A stretch of DNA of 64,000 bases from contig CANRPU010000006.1 of the NCBI GenBank assembly GCA_947632555.1, forward strand, positions 62,001 through 126,000, in the 5' to 3' direction. The position numbers were made by a program, and so were the translations under genes. The notes under the pieces were generated by a model. That model was not told the origin of the DNA, searched no databases, and worked only from the letters and a program-made list of their open reading frames with translations. Positions 51,348 through 60,602 of this stretch are shown here, piece by piece. Source of the DNA: an uncultured Lachnospiraceae bacterium. Its GTDB lineage: Bacteria > Bacillota > Clostridia > Lachnospirales > Lachnospiraceae. The stretch's first letter is position 1. Every line of letters starts with the position of its first letter.

Positions 51348-52841
51348 ATGAGCAGCATGAGAGGGATCGACACTCCCGTCAGGCAGATAAGAAGGAGAGT
51401 ATTTAAGGAAGTAGCCAATCTGGCGTATCATTCCACCAATCTGAAGGATGATATGGAGGCATTACCCTATAAGATCGTGGATTATGAAGAGTCGCAGTAT
51501 TGGGAAAGCGTATACCGTGACAGGGCGATCATCAGAGAGCGAATCCGCCTTGCCATGGGTATGGCTCTGCGGCCGGAAAACAGAGAACATCCGGGACATT
51601 TGACGGAAGGGCTGGAAGAGAGCAATATTGACGAAAAGTATTATGAACCGCCGTTGATGCAGGTGATCCCGTCCGCCTGTAACGCCTGTCCGGAAAATCA
51701 TTACGAAGTGACCAATACCTGTATGGGCTGTGTCGCGCATCCCTGCAGGGAAGTGTGCCCCGTGGGGGCCATGACCATGCTGAACGGCAAGTCCCTGATC
51801 GATCAGGAGAAATGTATCAAATGCGGCAAATGCCGGGATATCTGTCCCTACGATGCCATTTCCCATAAAGAAAGACCCTGTAAAAAGGCCTGCGGCGTAA
51901 ACGCCATACAAAACGACAAAAGGGGCAGAGCCGTGATCGACAATGAGGTCTGCGTGTCCTGCGGGCAGTGCATGGTCAGCTGTCCTTTCGGAGCCATCGC
52001 GGACAAATCCCAGATCTTTCAGCTGATCCGTGCCATGCAGTCCGGCAGGATGATCGTGGCGCAGGTGGCGCCTGCTTTTGTGGGACAGTTCGGCCCCAGG
52101 GTAACGCCGGAAATGTTCAAGACCGCCTTGAAGGAACTGGGGTTCGCGGAGGTATATGAAACGGCTTTGGGAGCGGATCTGGGCTGTATCGCGGAAGCGG
52201 AACACTATGTCAGGGAAGTGGCCAGCGGAAAACAGGATTTTGCCCTTACCTCATGCTGTCCTTCCTGGGCCGTGATGGCGAAGAACCTGTTTCCGGAAAC
52301 CATTGACAAGATCAGTAATGAACTGACGCCCATGGTGGCCACGGCCCGGATGATCAAGCAGCAGCACCCGGAAGCCAGCGTGGTCTTTATCGGCCCGTGC
52401 GCGTCCAAGAAACTGGAGGCTTCCAGAAGGACGGTGCGTTCCGACGTGGATTTTGTCATTACGTTTGAGGAGCTGGCGGGAATGTTTGAGGCCAGAGGGA
52501 TCCTGGTGGAAGAGATACAGGCCATGGACGAGATACGCGACGCGACAGCCGCGGGGCGCGGCTACGGTGTGGCCGGAGGCGTGGCGGGAGCCATAGAGGA
52601 CTGTATTAAAGAATATTATCCGGGTACCGCGGTACATGTGGAACACGCGGAGAGCCTGGCGGAATGCAGGAAAATGCTTTTACTCGCGAAGGCCGGGCAG
52701 AAGAAGGGCTGTCTGATCGAAGGCATGGCCTGTCCGGGCGGCTGTATCGCGGGAGCGGGAACCAATATTTCCCTGCAGGCGGCGGCAAAGGAAGTTGCCG
52801 CGTTTAAGGCGAAAGCCGTCCGCAGGGTGCCGAAGCAGTAG
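51348..52841 (+). CDS. Monomeric [FeFe]-hydrogenase, group B-like
   Basis: 497 residues. H-cluster motifs TSCCPSW (301-307), GPCASKK (349-355) and EGMACPGGCIAGAG (458-471) carry the four cluster cysteines. Residues ~110-215 bring a cysteine-rich region (ACNACP, CMGC, CREVC) and two ferredoxin-type [4Fe-4S] sites (CIKCGKCRDICP, CVSCGQCMVSCP). Likely ferredoxin-linked H2 production or sensing-type function; the L2 motif GPC rather than MPC is seen in group B. No maturation genes (hydEFG) nearby. SD GGGAGG upstream. Confidence 0.9.
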   Translation: MSSMRGIDTPVRQIRRRVFKEVANLAYHSTNLKDDMEALPYKIVDYEESQYWESVYRDRAIIRERIRLAMGMALRPENREHPGHLTEGLEESNIDEKYYEPPLMQVIPSACNACPENHYEVTNTCMGCVAHPCREVCPVGAMTMLNGKSLIDQEKCIKCGKCRDICPYDAISHKERPCKKACGVNAIQNDKRGRAVIDNEVCVSCGQCMVSCPFGAIADKSQIFQLIRAMQSGRMIVAQVAPAFVGQFGPRVTPEMFKTALKELGFAEVYETALGADLGCIAEAEHYVREVASGKQDFALTSCCPSWAVMAKNLFPETIDKISNELTPMVATARMIKQQHPEASVVFIGPCASKKLEASRRTVRSDVDFVITFEELAGMFEARGILVEEIQAMDEIRDATAAGRGYGVAGGVAGAIEDCIKEYYPGTAVHVEHAESLAECRKMLLLAKAGQKKGCLIEGMACPGGCIAGAGTNISLQAAAKEVAAFKAKAVRRVPKQ

Positions 52842-52919
52842 AGAAATTTCCGAAACAGTAAGAAAATAGATGTTACGGCCGTTACGGCCAGGGGTTAAAG
52901 CCCCGGAACGGAGGAGAGT

Positions 52920-54374
52920 ATGACAAAGATCAGAACGAGATATGCCCCCAGTCCCACCGGTAAAATGCATGTGGGAAACCTGCGCTCCGCGCTGTATGAA
53001 TTTTTGATCGCCAAGCACGCGGGCGGGGATTTTATGCTGCGGATCGAAGATACGGACCAGGAGCGCTTTGTGGAAGGCGCTACGGAAATCATTTACCGCA
53101 CCCTGGAGAAGGCGGGGCTTAAGCATGACGAGGGCCCGGACAAGGACGGCGGATACGGTCCCTACATTCAGAGCGAGCGTATGAAGACAGGTATTTACAT
53201 GAAATACGCCAAAGAACTCATTGACAAAGGGGAGGCGTATTACTGCTTTTGCGACAAGGAAAGGCTGGCCGGTTTAAAGACCGAGATAGTGGAAGGCAAG
53301 GAGATCATGGTCTATGACAAACACTGCCTTTCCCTTTCCCGGGAAGAAGTGGAGGAAAAGCTGAAAGCGGGAGTGCCCTTTGTCATACGGCAGAACAATC
53401 CCACTGAGGGGAGCACTACCTTTCATGATGAGCTGTACGGGGACATTACCGTAAATAACAGCGAGTTGGACGATATGATCCTGATCAAATCGGATGGTTA
53501 CCCCACTTACAATTTTGCCAATGTGGTAGATGACCATACCATGAACATCACCCATGTGGTCAGGGGAAATGAGTATCTTTCTTCCTCGCCCAAATATGTA
53601 AGGCTCTACGAGGCCTTTGGCTGGGAGGTGCCGGTCTATGTGCATCTGCCTCTGATTACCGACGAGAATCACAAGAAACTCAGTAAGAGGAGCGGACATT
53701 CTTCTTTTGAGGACCTGATAGAGCAGGGATTTCTCACGGAGGCCATTGTAAATTATATTGCCCTTTTAGGCTGGAGCCCTGAAGACAACCGGGAGATCTT
53801 TTCTCTGGACGAACTGATCAAAGAGTTTGATTATCACAGGATCAGCAAATCCCCGGCGGTATTTGATATTGTGAAGTTGAAATGGATGAACGGAGAATAT
53901 TTCAAGGCTATGGAGGAAGAGGTTTTTTATAACATGGCCAAACCCTATCTGCTGAAGGCGCTGGGGGATGGTTTTGATCTCAGGAAGATCGCGGCCATGG
54001 TAAAAACGAGGATTGAAATTTTCCCGGATATCGCCGAGCAGGTGGATTTCTTTAAGGAACTGCCGGAATATGACATACAGATGTATACCCATAAGAAAAT
54101 GAAGACGGACGCGGCTTCTTCTCTGGAAGTGCTGAAGGAAGTCCTTCCCATTCTGGAAGAGCAGGAAGATTATTCCAACGATGCGCTTTATCAAAGGCTC
54201 TTAGCTTATGTGGAGCAGAAAGGCTGCAAAAACGGATATGTGATGTGGCCCATCCGTACAGCGGTTTCAGGGAAGCAGATGACGCCGGCTGGAGCTACGG
54301 AGATCATGGAGATCTTGGGCAAGGAGGAGTCCCTGAAAAGGCTCCGTATAGGAATAGAGAAATTACAGGGGTAG
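52920..54374 (+). CDS. gltX: Glutamyl-tRNA synthetase
   Basis: Class I synthetase, 484 residues. HIGH motif [23 protein letters not shown]-type KKLSKRSGH. The anticodon-binding half follows. GGAGGAGAG precedes the ATG. May be non-discriminating or GluRS only; not decidable here. Followed after 3 bp by the helicase gene. Confidence 0.96.
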   Translation: MTKIRTRYAPSPTGKMHVGNLRSALYEFLIAKHAGGDFMLRIEDTDQERFVEGATEIIYRTLEKAGLKHDEGPDKDGGYGPYIQSERMKTGIYMKYAKELIDKGEAYYCFCDKERLAGLKTEIVEGKEIMVYDKHCLSLSREEVEEKLKAGVPFVIRQNNPTEGSTTFHDELYGDITVNNSELDDMILIKSDGYPTYNFANVVDDHTMNITHVVRGNEYLSSSPKYVRLYEAFGWEVPVYVHLPLITDENHKKLSKRSGHSSFEDLIEQGFLTEAIVNYIALLGWSPEDNREIFSLDELIKEFDYHRISKSPAVFDIVKLKWMNGEYFKAMEEEVFYNMAKPYLLKALGDGFDLRKIAAMVKTRIEIFPDIAEQVDFFKELPEYDIQMYTHKKMKTDAASSLEVLKEVLPILEEQEDYSNDALYQRLLAYVEQKGCKNGYVMWPIRTAVSGKQMTPAGATEIMEILGKEESLKRLRIGIEKLQG

Positions 54375-54377
54375 GGA

Positions 54378-56243
54378 TTGGAACATTTTCAACAGTTAAG
54401 TACGGAACAAAAAAGAGCCGTTTCCGTTGTCAGGGGGCCGGTGCTGTGTCTGGCCGGCCCCGGCAGCGGAAAGACGTTTACGCTGGTGCGGCGGCTGCGC
54501 TTTTTGATCGAGAAAGCGGGCGTACCGCCGGAAACCATACTGGTAGCCACATACTCCAAAGCCGCCGCGCTGTCCATGCGGCAGCGGTTTTTTACGGAAA
54601 TGGGGCGGAACGTGCCGGTGACATTCGGCACTCTTCACGCGGTCTGTTATCATATCTTAAAAGAACGTTACGTGATCAGGGAAAACAATCTTTTATCCGA
54701 TCGGGAAAAGCGAAAGATCCTGCAGTCTGTTTTACAAGCAAACATGGTTTACCGGGAAGAAGCCGCGGAGGAACTTCTGGAGTGCGTCAGTCTGCGCAAA
54801 AACGGAAGACCGGTGGAAGAAATACCGCTGCCTGCCGGAATGGGGGCGGCTGAATTTGAACATCTGTACCGGACCTATCGGGAAACCAGCCGCCGCGCGG
54901 GAAGGCTGGATTTTGACGATATGGCGCTTTGGTGTCTGGAACTTCTGGAGCGGGAGCCTGCCGTCTTAAAGAACTGGCAGGCGCGTTTTACTTATTTTCT
55001 GATAGATGAATTTCAGGACTGCAATCTCATACAGTATGAAGTGGCAAAGAAACTGGCCTGCCCGCGGGATAATCTGTTCGCGGTGGGAGATGACGATCAG
55101 TCCATCTACGGATTCAGAGGGGCGAGCCCTGGCGTGATGGAACGGTTCATACGGGATTTTCCCGGGGCGGAAGTCATCTGTATGGGCGGGAATTACCGCA
55201 GCCGCCCGGAAATTGTAAAGGCCGCGGGCAGCGTGATCGCAGAAAATCAGGATCGGATGGAAAAGCGTTTGTTCGCCGCGGGCGGCGTCGGAGCGCTTGC
55301 GGGAGTGCCGCCGGTGGAGATATTGTGCTTTCGGGACCAGCGGGAACAGTTTTCTTATCTGGGGGATAAACTCAGAAAACTGCGGGAACAGATGCCGTAT
55401 GAGGAAATGGCGGTGATATGCCGGACCAACCGGGAACTGCGCGCGCTGCATCCGTTTTTAAGGGAAAGGGATATTCCCTGTCGTATAGCGGGAAATGGCG
55501 GAAAACCCTATGCGTGTTTCGCGGTGCGGGATGTTTTGGACTACTTAAGGCTGGCGGAAGGAGCGCGGGACAGGGAATGTTTTCTGCGTGTGCTCAATCG
55601 GCCCGAACGGCATATAAAGCGGGAATGGCTTTGGGATGAGAAGATAGACTTGGAGGACCTGGAGAGGGAACTGCGCGGCGCGGGAGAAGGCAGGGCGGCG
55701 GAGTCTGTCAGAAGCCTGATGGGACAGCTGGCCAGGATGAGGGATATGTCACCCTCTTTGGCGATCCGTTTTGTCCGCGGCGCTGTGGGATATGAAAAAT
55801 GGCTGAGAGGCAGGGCCGGGGAAGAGGGGCAGCTGTATGAAGAATGGAAAGAAGAACTGGACTGTCTTCAGCAGAGCGCCAGGAATTTTGAAGGGATCGG
55901 AGCATTTCTGGCATATAAGGAGCAGGAAAAGGAAAGACCGGAAGGGGAAAGCGGAAAACGCTCTACAGGCGGCGTCAGCCTTCTGACCATGCACGCCAGC
56001 AAAGGACTGGAATTTACCTATGTCTGCCTGCCCGGTCTGAATGAGAAAAAGGGCGCATCCCAAAAGGGTCCGGCGGACATGCCGAAAGCCAGGGAGGAAG
56101 AGGAGAGAAGGCTGTTTTATGTGGGAATGACCAGAGCCAAAAAAGCCCTGGAGCTCTTGTACCTGACCGGTACCAAAGAACGTCCAAGGCAGCCCTCCCG
56201 TTTTCTAAGACCACTGCTTGCTTCCAAGGGAGATCCGTTATGA
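54378..56243 (+). CDS. UvrD/PcrA-type superfamily 1 helicase
   Basis: 621 residues. Motif I LAGPGSGKTFTLVRR, motif II LIDEFQDCN, motif III GDDDQSIYGFRGA, motif V LLTMHASKGLEFTYVCLP, motif VI RRLFYVGMTRAKKAL. Shorter than PcrA (~740), lacking the C-terminal tail that binds RNA polymerase. TTG start at 54378 with AGGGG upstream; the gene overlaps the DUF1292 gene tail to tail by 6 bp. Confidence 0.92.
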   Translation: MEHFQQLSTEQKRAVSVVRGPVLCLAGPGSGKTFTLVRRLRFLIEKAGVPPETILVATYSKAAALSMRQRFFTEMGRNVPVTFGTLHAVCYHILKERYVIRENNLLSDREKRKILQSVLQANMVYREEAAEELLECVSLRKNGRPVEEIPLPAGMGAAEFEHLYRTYRETSRRAGRLDFDDMALWCLELLEREPAVLKNWQARFTYFLIDEFQDCNLIQYEVAKKLACPRDNLFAVGDDDQSIYGFRGASPGVMERFIRDFPGAEVICMGGNYRSRPEIVKAAGSVIAENQDRMEKRLFAAGGVGALAGVPPVEILCFRDQREQFSYLGDKLRKLREQMPYEEMAVICRTNRELRALHPFLRERDIPCRIAGNGGKPYACFAVRDVLDYLRLAEGARDRECFLRVLNRPERHIKREWLWDEKIDLEDLERELRGAGEGRAAESVRSLMGQLARMRDMSPSLAIRFVRGAVGYEKWLRGRAGEEGQLYEEWKEELDCLQQSARNFEGIGAFLAYKEQEKERPEGESGKRSTGGVSLLTMHASKGLEFTYVCLPGLNEKKGASQKGPADMPKAREEEERRLFYVGMTRAKKALELLYLTGTKERPRQPSRFLRPLLASKGDPL

Positions 56244-56558
56244 TTCGTCATCCATCAGTTCGTCAAATTCCTGATCATCCAGAAATTCGTCAAAGGCATC
56301 CGAAACGGCTTCGTATTCCTCGTCATCGGAGATATAGATCAGCTCCGGTTCCGCATTTGGATCGCTTTCCTCTTCTTTGTAGCCGTAAAACCAGACCTCT
56401 CCGTCCTGATTTTCCCCGTTTTCATTCAAAGGCATAAGGGCGATATAATCCTTTCCGGCTACGGTGAGGATGGTGATGACCGCGCAGTTTACCGTAGTGC
56501 CGTCTTCCAGATCGAGTTCCACCGTCATTTCTTCTTCCGCGTAATTGTCTTCGGCCAT
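56238..56558 (-). CDS. DUF1292 acidic protein
   Basis: 106 residues, strongly acidic: a beta-rich core (MTVELDLEDGTTVNCAVITI, YIALMPLNE, EVWFYGYKEE) then a run of Asp/Glu (FDEFLDDQEFDELMDDES). Matches DUF1292 (YrzB family), common in Firmicutes, function unknown. The ATG at 56558 has GGGAGG upstream. Own promoter on the minus strand. Confidence 0.85.
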   Translation of the reverse strand: MAEDNYAEEEMTVELDLEDGTTVNCAVITILTVAGKDYIALMPLNENGENQDGEVWFYGYKEEESDPNAEPELIYISDDEEYEAVSDAFDEFLDDQEFDELMDDES

Positions 56559-56592
56559 AAAAACCTCCCTGTTAAGATGTATTTCTGGTTCC

Positions 56593-56621
56593 ATTATAGT
56601 CCTTATGGACCAGACTTGCAA
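56593..56621 (-). promoter_or_regulatory. Sigma-A promoter of the DUF1292 gene
   Basis: Minus strand TTGCAA, 17-bp spacer, TATAAT. Confidence 0.7.
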
Positions 56622-56703
56622 TTTTTTCCCCTGAAAAATTCACAATTGTCGATGGTATTCCTAAAAAACACAAAAATAAACGTAGCAAGGTGTTGGAGTA
56701 TTA

Positions 56704-56712
56704 TGGTATAAT
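56704..56712 (+). promoter_or_regulatory. Extended -10 promoter of the GlgX-like gene
   Basis: TGG-TATAAT; the -35 region is weak. It lies 50 bp before the TTG start. Confidence 0.6.
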
Positions 56713-56762
56713 GACCTTATTCAAGGCAGAAAACGGCCGAATGGCATCGAGAGGGAAATGTT

Positions 56763-58634
56763 TTGGAAAGAGGAATAACAAAAGGGGTACCGCTTCCGCT
56801 GGGAGTGCAGGCGTATCAGAATGGCGTTAATTTTGCCTATGTATCGGCCTCGGAAGACTGCGGAGTGGTTTTATTCGATAAAAAGACCAAAAAAGAAACT
56901 GCCCGTCTGGCCTTTAGAAAAGAGAACAGGACAGGCAGTGTATATACCATGTTTGTAAAAAATATAGCGGCGGAAGCCACGGCATACTGTTTTTACGAAG
57001 GGGACAGGCTTGTGCCGGATGACCGGGCCAGGGCCTTTCTGGGCGGGACCCCTTACGGTTCCGTCAAGAGAGAGGAGCCTGTCAGGCTGGCCGTGCTGCC
57101 CTCTGCGGAATACGACTGGGGAGAGGACAGGCCGCCGGAGATTCCCTATGAGGACAGTATTGTATACTGTCTGCATGTAAGAGGGTTTACAAAGCATGCT
57201 TCTTCCGGGGTCAAGGCCCGCGGGACGTTCGCCGGTCTGGCGGAAAAGCTTCCCTATCTGAAGGAATTGGGAGTGACTACGCTGGAACTCCAGCCCATAT
57301 ACGAATTCGCGGAGGTGGAGCCGCGGCGGGCGGACAATCCCTACGACAACGCGGAGCGTCCTGCGCCGGTACGCAAAAACTACTGGGGATATACCAGAGG
57401 ATATTATTACAGTCCCAAGAGCGCTTATGCCAGCTCAAGGGACGCGGTGACGGAAGTAAAGGATCTGGTAAAGGCCGTCCATCAAAATGGTATGGAATTG
57501 ATCTTGCAGTTCTATTTTACCGAGGATGTACCGGTGAACGAGAGGCTGGCCATTCTCCGTCACTGGGTATTGGAATATCATGTGGACGGGTTTCATCTGA
57601 AAGGCGGACATATCCGGCCGGATATTCCGGCGGAAGATCCTATTCTGGCCCGGACCAAGCTCTGGTATCATACATTTGACAGGGAGCTGGAAGAGAAGCT
57701 GGCCGCTTCGGGGCGGGAAAGGTATCTGGCGGAATATCGGGATGCCTATCGTTATGACATGCGCCGTTTCCTGAAAGGGGACGAGGGTATGATCCAGGCC
57801 GCTCTGCAGCATATGCGCCGCAATCCCGCGGAATACGGAGAGATCAATTTCCTGACCAACTATGACGGCTTTACCCTGATGGATATGGTGTCTTACGAGC
57901 GTAAGCACAATGAAGAAAACGGAGAGAACAATCAGGACGGAACCGATTATAACGCCAGCTGGAACTGCGGACAGGAAGGGCCTGCCCGCAGAAAAGTGAT
58001 TCAGCAGCTGCGGCTGCGGCAGATGAAGAACGCGCTTTTGCTGCTGTTTTTGTCCCAGGGAACGCCGCTTCTGTTTATGGGAGATGAGTTCGGCAACTCG
58101 CAGAAGGGCAATAACAATCCCTACTGCCAGGACAACGACATCACCTGGCTGAACTGGAAAAATAAAGAGAGCAACAAAGAACTCCATGCTTTTGTAAAAG
58201 AACTGATCTCCCTGCGCAGAGCCCACCCGGTACTGCGTCAGAGCAGAGAAGTGCGTCTGATGGACTACGGAGCCTGCGGCTATCCGGATGCCTCCTATCA
58301 CGGAGAAGCGCCGTGGAAACCGGATACTTCCGTTTACAGCAGGCAGGTCGGGATCATGTACTGCGGGAAATACGCGAACAAAGCCAGAAACACGCCGGAT
58401 GATTTTTTCTATGCCGCGTATAATATGCACTGGGAACCGCATTCCTTCGCTCTTCCCCGGCTGCCGAAAAACATGCGCTGGGAGTATTGCGTTTCCTCCA
58501 GACCGGAGGACGTATCCTTACCGGAGGAAGGATCTTCTTCCGTAATGGTTCCCGACAGATGCATCTGCCTTTTTATCGGCAGGGAGGATACCGGCGAAAA
58601 GGGCAGTGAGAGCGGCGGAAAGGAACCGGCATGA
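56763..58634 (+). CDS. GlgX/pullulanase-like GH13 protein lacking catalytic residues
   Basis: 623 residues with an N-terminal CBM48-like domain (1-~110), a GH13 barrel and a C-terminal beta domain. Fold marks are clear (YCLHVRGFTKH, ELGVTTLELQPIYEF, NYWGYTRGYYYSPKSAYAS, TPLLFMGDEFGNSQKGNNN). But region I, normally DVVYNH, is ILQFYFTED, and region II, normally GFRFD with the nucleophile, is GFHLKGG (276-282). Region IV H is Y367 (TNYDG). E324 and D368 remain. The beta3-beta4 loop is shortened. Probably not a hydrolase; may bind glucan or regulate. TTG start with GAGAGGG 6 nt upstream. Confidence 0.85.
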   Translation: MERGITKGVPLPLGVQAYQNGVNFAYVSASEDCGVVLFDKKTKKETARLAFRKENRTGSVYTMFVKNIAAEATAYCFYEGDRLVPDDRARAFLGGTPYGSVKREEPVRLAVLPSAEYDWGEDRPPEIPYEDSIVYCLHVRGFTKHASSGVKARGTFAGLAEKLPYLKELGVTTLELQPIYEFAEVEPRRADNPYDNAERPAPVRKNYWGYTRGYYYSPKSAYASSRDAVTEVKDLVKAVHQNGMELILQFYFTEDVPVNERLAILRHWVLEYHVDGFHLKGGHIRPDIPAEDPILARTKLWYHTFDRELEEKLAASGRERYLAEYRDAYRYDMRRFLKGDEGMIQAALQHMRRNPAEYGEINFLTNYDGFTLMDMVSYERKHNEENGENNQDGTDYNASWNCGQEGPARRKVIQQLRLRQMKNALLLLFLSQGTPLLFMGDEFGNSQKGNNNPYCQDNDITWLNWKNKESNKELHAFVKELISLRRAHPVLRQSREVRLMDYGACGYPDASYHGEAPWKPDTSVYSRQVGIMYCGKYANKARNTPDDFFYAAYNMHWEPHSFALPRLPKNMRWEYCVSSRPEDVSLPEEGSSSVMVPDRCICLFIGREDTGEKGSESGGKEPA

Positions 58635-59185
58635 AGGCGTGGGAGCATTTTAAAACGATCACTTTGCATAAATGGCTGGTTTTAAAAGGCTGTTTTGCCG
58701 TCGGCCTCTATAAGCAGGGACTTCTGCACGATATGTCCAAGTACAGTCCCACGGAATTTCTGATAGGCGCCCGCTACTATCAGGGCAACAGAAGCCCCAA
58801 CAACGCGGAACGGGAAGCCGTCGGATATTCTACCGCCTGGATGCATCATAAGGGACGCAATAAGCATCACTATGAATATTGGATCGACTATTCCTTAAAC
58901 GGAGGGGCAGGGAACATGGCACCCGCGCCCATGCCCAGAAAATATATAGCGGAAATGGTGATAGACAGGATCGCGGCCTCCAAGGTGTATCTGGGCAGAG
59001 AGTACACGGATGAAGCGCCGCTTTTGTATTACAGAAAGGGAAAGGATCCGGCACCCATGCATGAGTACACCCGTAAAAACCTGGAAATGCTGTTGAAGAT
59101 GCTGGCGGAAAAAGGAGAAAAGCGGACTTTTTCCTATATGAAAAATGTTTTTCTGCAGGCACACAGGGGCAGGGGAAGAATATAA
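58631..59185 (+). CDS. DUF5662 protein
   Basis: 184 residues, coupled by ATGA to the GlgX-like gene. GLLHDMSKYSPTEF and WMHHKGRNKHHYEYWIDY give an HD-like and histidine-rich pattern, which might bind metal. Matches the uncharacterised DUF5662 group as I remember it. No signal peptide. Function unknown; co-expression with the degenerate amylase is the only clue. Confidence 0.75.
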   Translation: MKAWEHFKTITLHKWLVLKGCFAVGLYKQGLLHDMSKYSPTEFLIGARYYQGNRSPNNAEREAVGYSTAWMHHKGRNKHHYEYWIDYSLNGGAGNMAPAPMPRKYIAEMVIDRIAASKVYLGREYTDEAPLLYYRKGKDPAPMHEYTRKNLEMLLKMLAEKGEKRTFSYMKNVFLQAHRGRGRI

Positions 59186-59187
59186 TA
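59161..59187 (+). promoter_or_regulatory. Possible sigma-K-type promoter of the Cys-rich protein
   Basis: AC (59161), 16-bp spacer, AATATAATA against the consensus CATAnnnTA. The same bases hold TATAAT (59181-59186), so a sigma-A promoter with a poor -35 is the alternative. Confidence 0.3.
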
Positions 59188-59217
59188 GAATAAACCGATC
59201 AGAAACGGAAGCATCGT

Positions 59218-59526
59218 ATGTGTAATTGGATTGTTCTTTTCCTTCTGCTCTGCAGCGGCGGCTGCGGATGTAACGGAAGCGAAAGAAGCGGCCTGGGCTG
59301 CGGGTGTAACGGAAGCGTAAGAAACACTTCCGACTGCGGATGTAACGGAAGCGTAAGAAACGCTTCTGACTGCGGGTGCGGCGGAAACAGCAATGAAGGC
59401 TGCGGCTGCGGCGGCAGCGATAACAGGGATTGGGACTACGACAGGAACAGAGGTCAGAATACCCCTCCCCCCTGGATAAGAAGCAATTATTCCAATGGGG
59501 ATACCTGCGGATGTGAAGAGCAGTAA
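59218..59526 (+). CDS. Cys/Gly-rich repeat protein, possible spore surface protein
   Basis: 102 residues. A short hydrophobic start (MCNWIVLFLLLCSGG) is followed by CGC-containing repeats (CGCNGSVRNxSD) and 15 or more cysteines, then a polar tail. Composition suggests a cross-linked surface or metal-binding protein such as those of spore coats, but no family is recognised. SD is weak (GGAAG). The opposite strand is also open here; I prefer this strand because of the repeat logic, the terminator placed after it and a promoter before it. Confidence 0.6.
   Translation: MCNWIVLFLLLCSGGCGCNGSERSGLGCGCNGSVRNTSDCGCNGSVRNASDCGCGGNSNEGCGCGGSDNRDWDYDRNRGQNTPPPWIRSNYSNGDTCGCEEQ
59263..59370 (+). repeat. 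Three 36-bp tandem repeats in the Cys-rich gene
   Basis: Units at 59263, 59299 and 59335, each starting TGCGG[AG]TGTAACGGAAGCG and coding CGCNGSxRxxxx, followed by a partial fourth. Units two and three differ by only a few bases, indicating recent duplication. Confidence 0.85.
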
Positions 59527-59537
59527 AACCGAACAGG

Positions 59538-59587
59538 CGGCGCCGATTCCAGAGCTCAGACCGATGCTTTGGTGTCGGCGCTTTTTG
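59538..59587 (+). terminator. Terminator after the Cys-rich gene
   Basis: Outer stem GCGCCGA / TCGGCGC with a possible inner stem, followed by TTTTTG. Confidence 0.65.
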
Positions 59588-59623
59588 TTCATAGTATATT
59601 TACAAATAATTTTATCTTTTGGG

Positions 59624-59652
59624 TGGAAACTCTCAGGTATTTGCATTATAAT
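59624..59652 (+). promoter_or_regulatory. Sigma-A promoter of the CheX-like/CheY pair
   Basis: TGGAAA, 17-bp spacer, TATAAT, 44 bp before the ATG. Confidence 0.55.
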
Positions 59653-59695
59653 AAGAATTACCGATATCTGACGGATGCGGGAAAGGAGAAATCTT

Positions 59696-60589
59696 ATGGT
59701 AGAATACATATTGGGGAATCATCTGGTTGAAACAGGGAAAATAGAGCGGCAGCAGCTGGAGAGAGCGATCGCGAAGCTGGATGAAACCAGAGTAAAGATG
59801 GGACTGCTGGCAGTTTCGGAAGGCATGATGACGGTGGAACAGGCCGAAACCGTAAACAGGCTGCAGGCCAGTATGGATAAAAGATTCGGCGATATTGCCG
59901 TGGAAAAAGGATATCTGACAGAGGAACAGATCAGCAACCTGTTGAAAAAACAGGGGAATACCTATCTGGCCTTCGCGCAGGCGCTGGTAAACGAGGGCTG
60001 GCTGCAGCTGCAGGAACTGGAGGAAGTAATGGACGGTTTTCAGCAGAAGAACGGATTTACCAAGTCCGATATGGAAGATCTGCGCAGCGATGAACCGGAA
60101 CGGGTCGTTCCGCTGTTTCTGCCCAATGAGGGCATGGTCTTCAAAGAGATCGCCGGACTGCTGGTCCGCACCCTGATCCGCTGCGTGGACAGACATGTGT
60201 ATATAGGAAAAGCGGCGGTTGATGAAAATATGGATATAACCGGCGGCGTGCTCCAGAAACTGACGAATTTTACTGCGCCCATATCCGGATTTAAAGAAAT
60301 GGAACTGGGATTTTTGGAGAAAAACGGCGGACTGCAGGATATGGCTACCGCTTTCTGCAAGGAAGAGGAACCCCTGTGCATGGAAGACGCGTTGGATGCG
60401 GCGGGAGAATTTTTAAACTGCGTCAACGGGCTTTACGCTACGGCGCTGAGCAGAAACGGCGTAGATTCCGAATTGCTTCCGCCTATCCTTACGGAAGAAG
60501 GCATGAAGACAGGAAACAGCATGTGCTGCAGGATACCGGTTTATATGGGAAATAAAGAGGCTGCGTTCCTGATCATAGGACGAAAGTAG
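59696..60589 (+). CDS. CheX-like protein with N-terminal MshEN-like repeats
   Basis: 297 residues. The first ~125 residues contain two or three copies of a helical motif of the type LGNHLVETGKIERQQLERAI and IAVEKGYLTEEQISNLL, as in MshEN/GSPII_E N-terminal domains, some of which bind c-di-GMP. The C-terminal ~150 residues resemble CheX/CheC phosphatases (LDAAGEFLNCVNGLYATALS with E and N). CheX dephosphorylates CheY, and a CheY protein follows 13 bp later. The ATG at 59696 has AAAGGAG upstream. Confidence 0.65.
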   Translation: MVEYILGNHLVETGKIERQQLERAIAKLDETRVKMGLLAVSEGMMTVEQAETVNRLQASMDKRFGDIAVEKGYLTEEQISNLLKKQGNTYLAFAQALVNEGWLQLQELEEVMDGFQQKNGFTKSDMEDLRSDEPERVVPLFLPNEGMVFKEIAGLLVRTLIRCVDRHVYIGKAAVDENMDITGGVLQKLTNFTAPISGFKEMELGFLEKNGGLQDMATAFCKEEEPLCMEDALDAAGEFLNCVNGLYATALSRNGVDSELLPPILTEEGMKTGNSMCCRIPVYMGNKEAAFLIIGRK

Positions 60590-60602
60590 GAGGAAATAGG
60601 AA

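Noticed and set aside
59263..59370. Direct repeats considered as a CRISPR array
   Set aside because: Units are contiguous with no spacers and keep the reading frame; they encode protein repeats.
59134..59709. 191-codon minus-strand frame opposite the Cys-rich gene, with hydrophobic Ala/Val repeats
   Set aside because: It crosses the ends of the DUF5662 gene, the terminator and the promoter of the CheX-like gene, and lacks an SD. The repeats are explained by the plus-strand Cys-rich frame. Some doubt remains.
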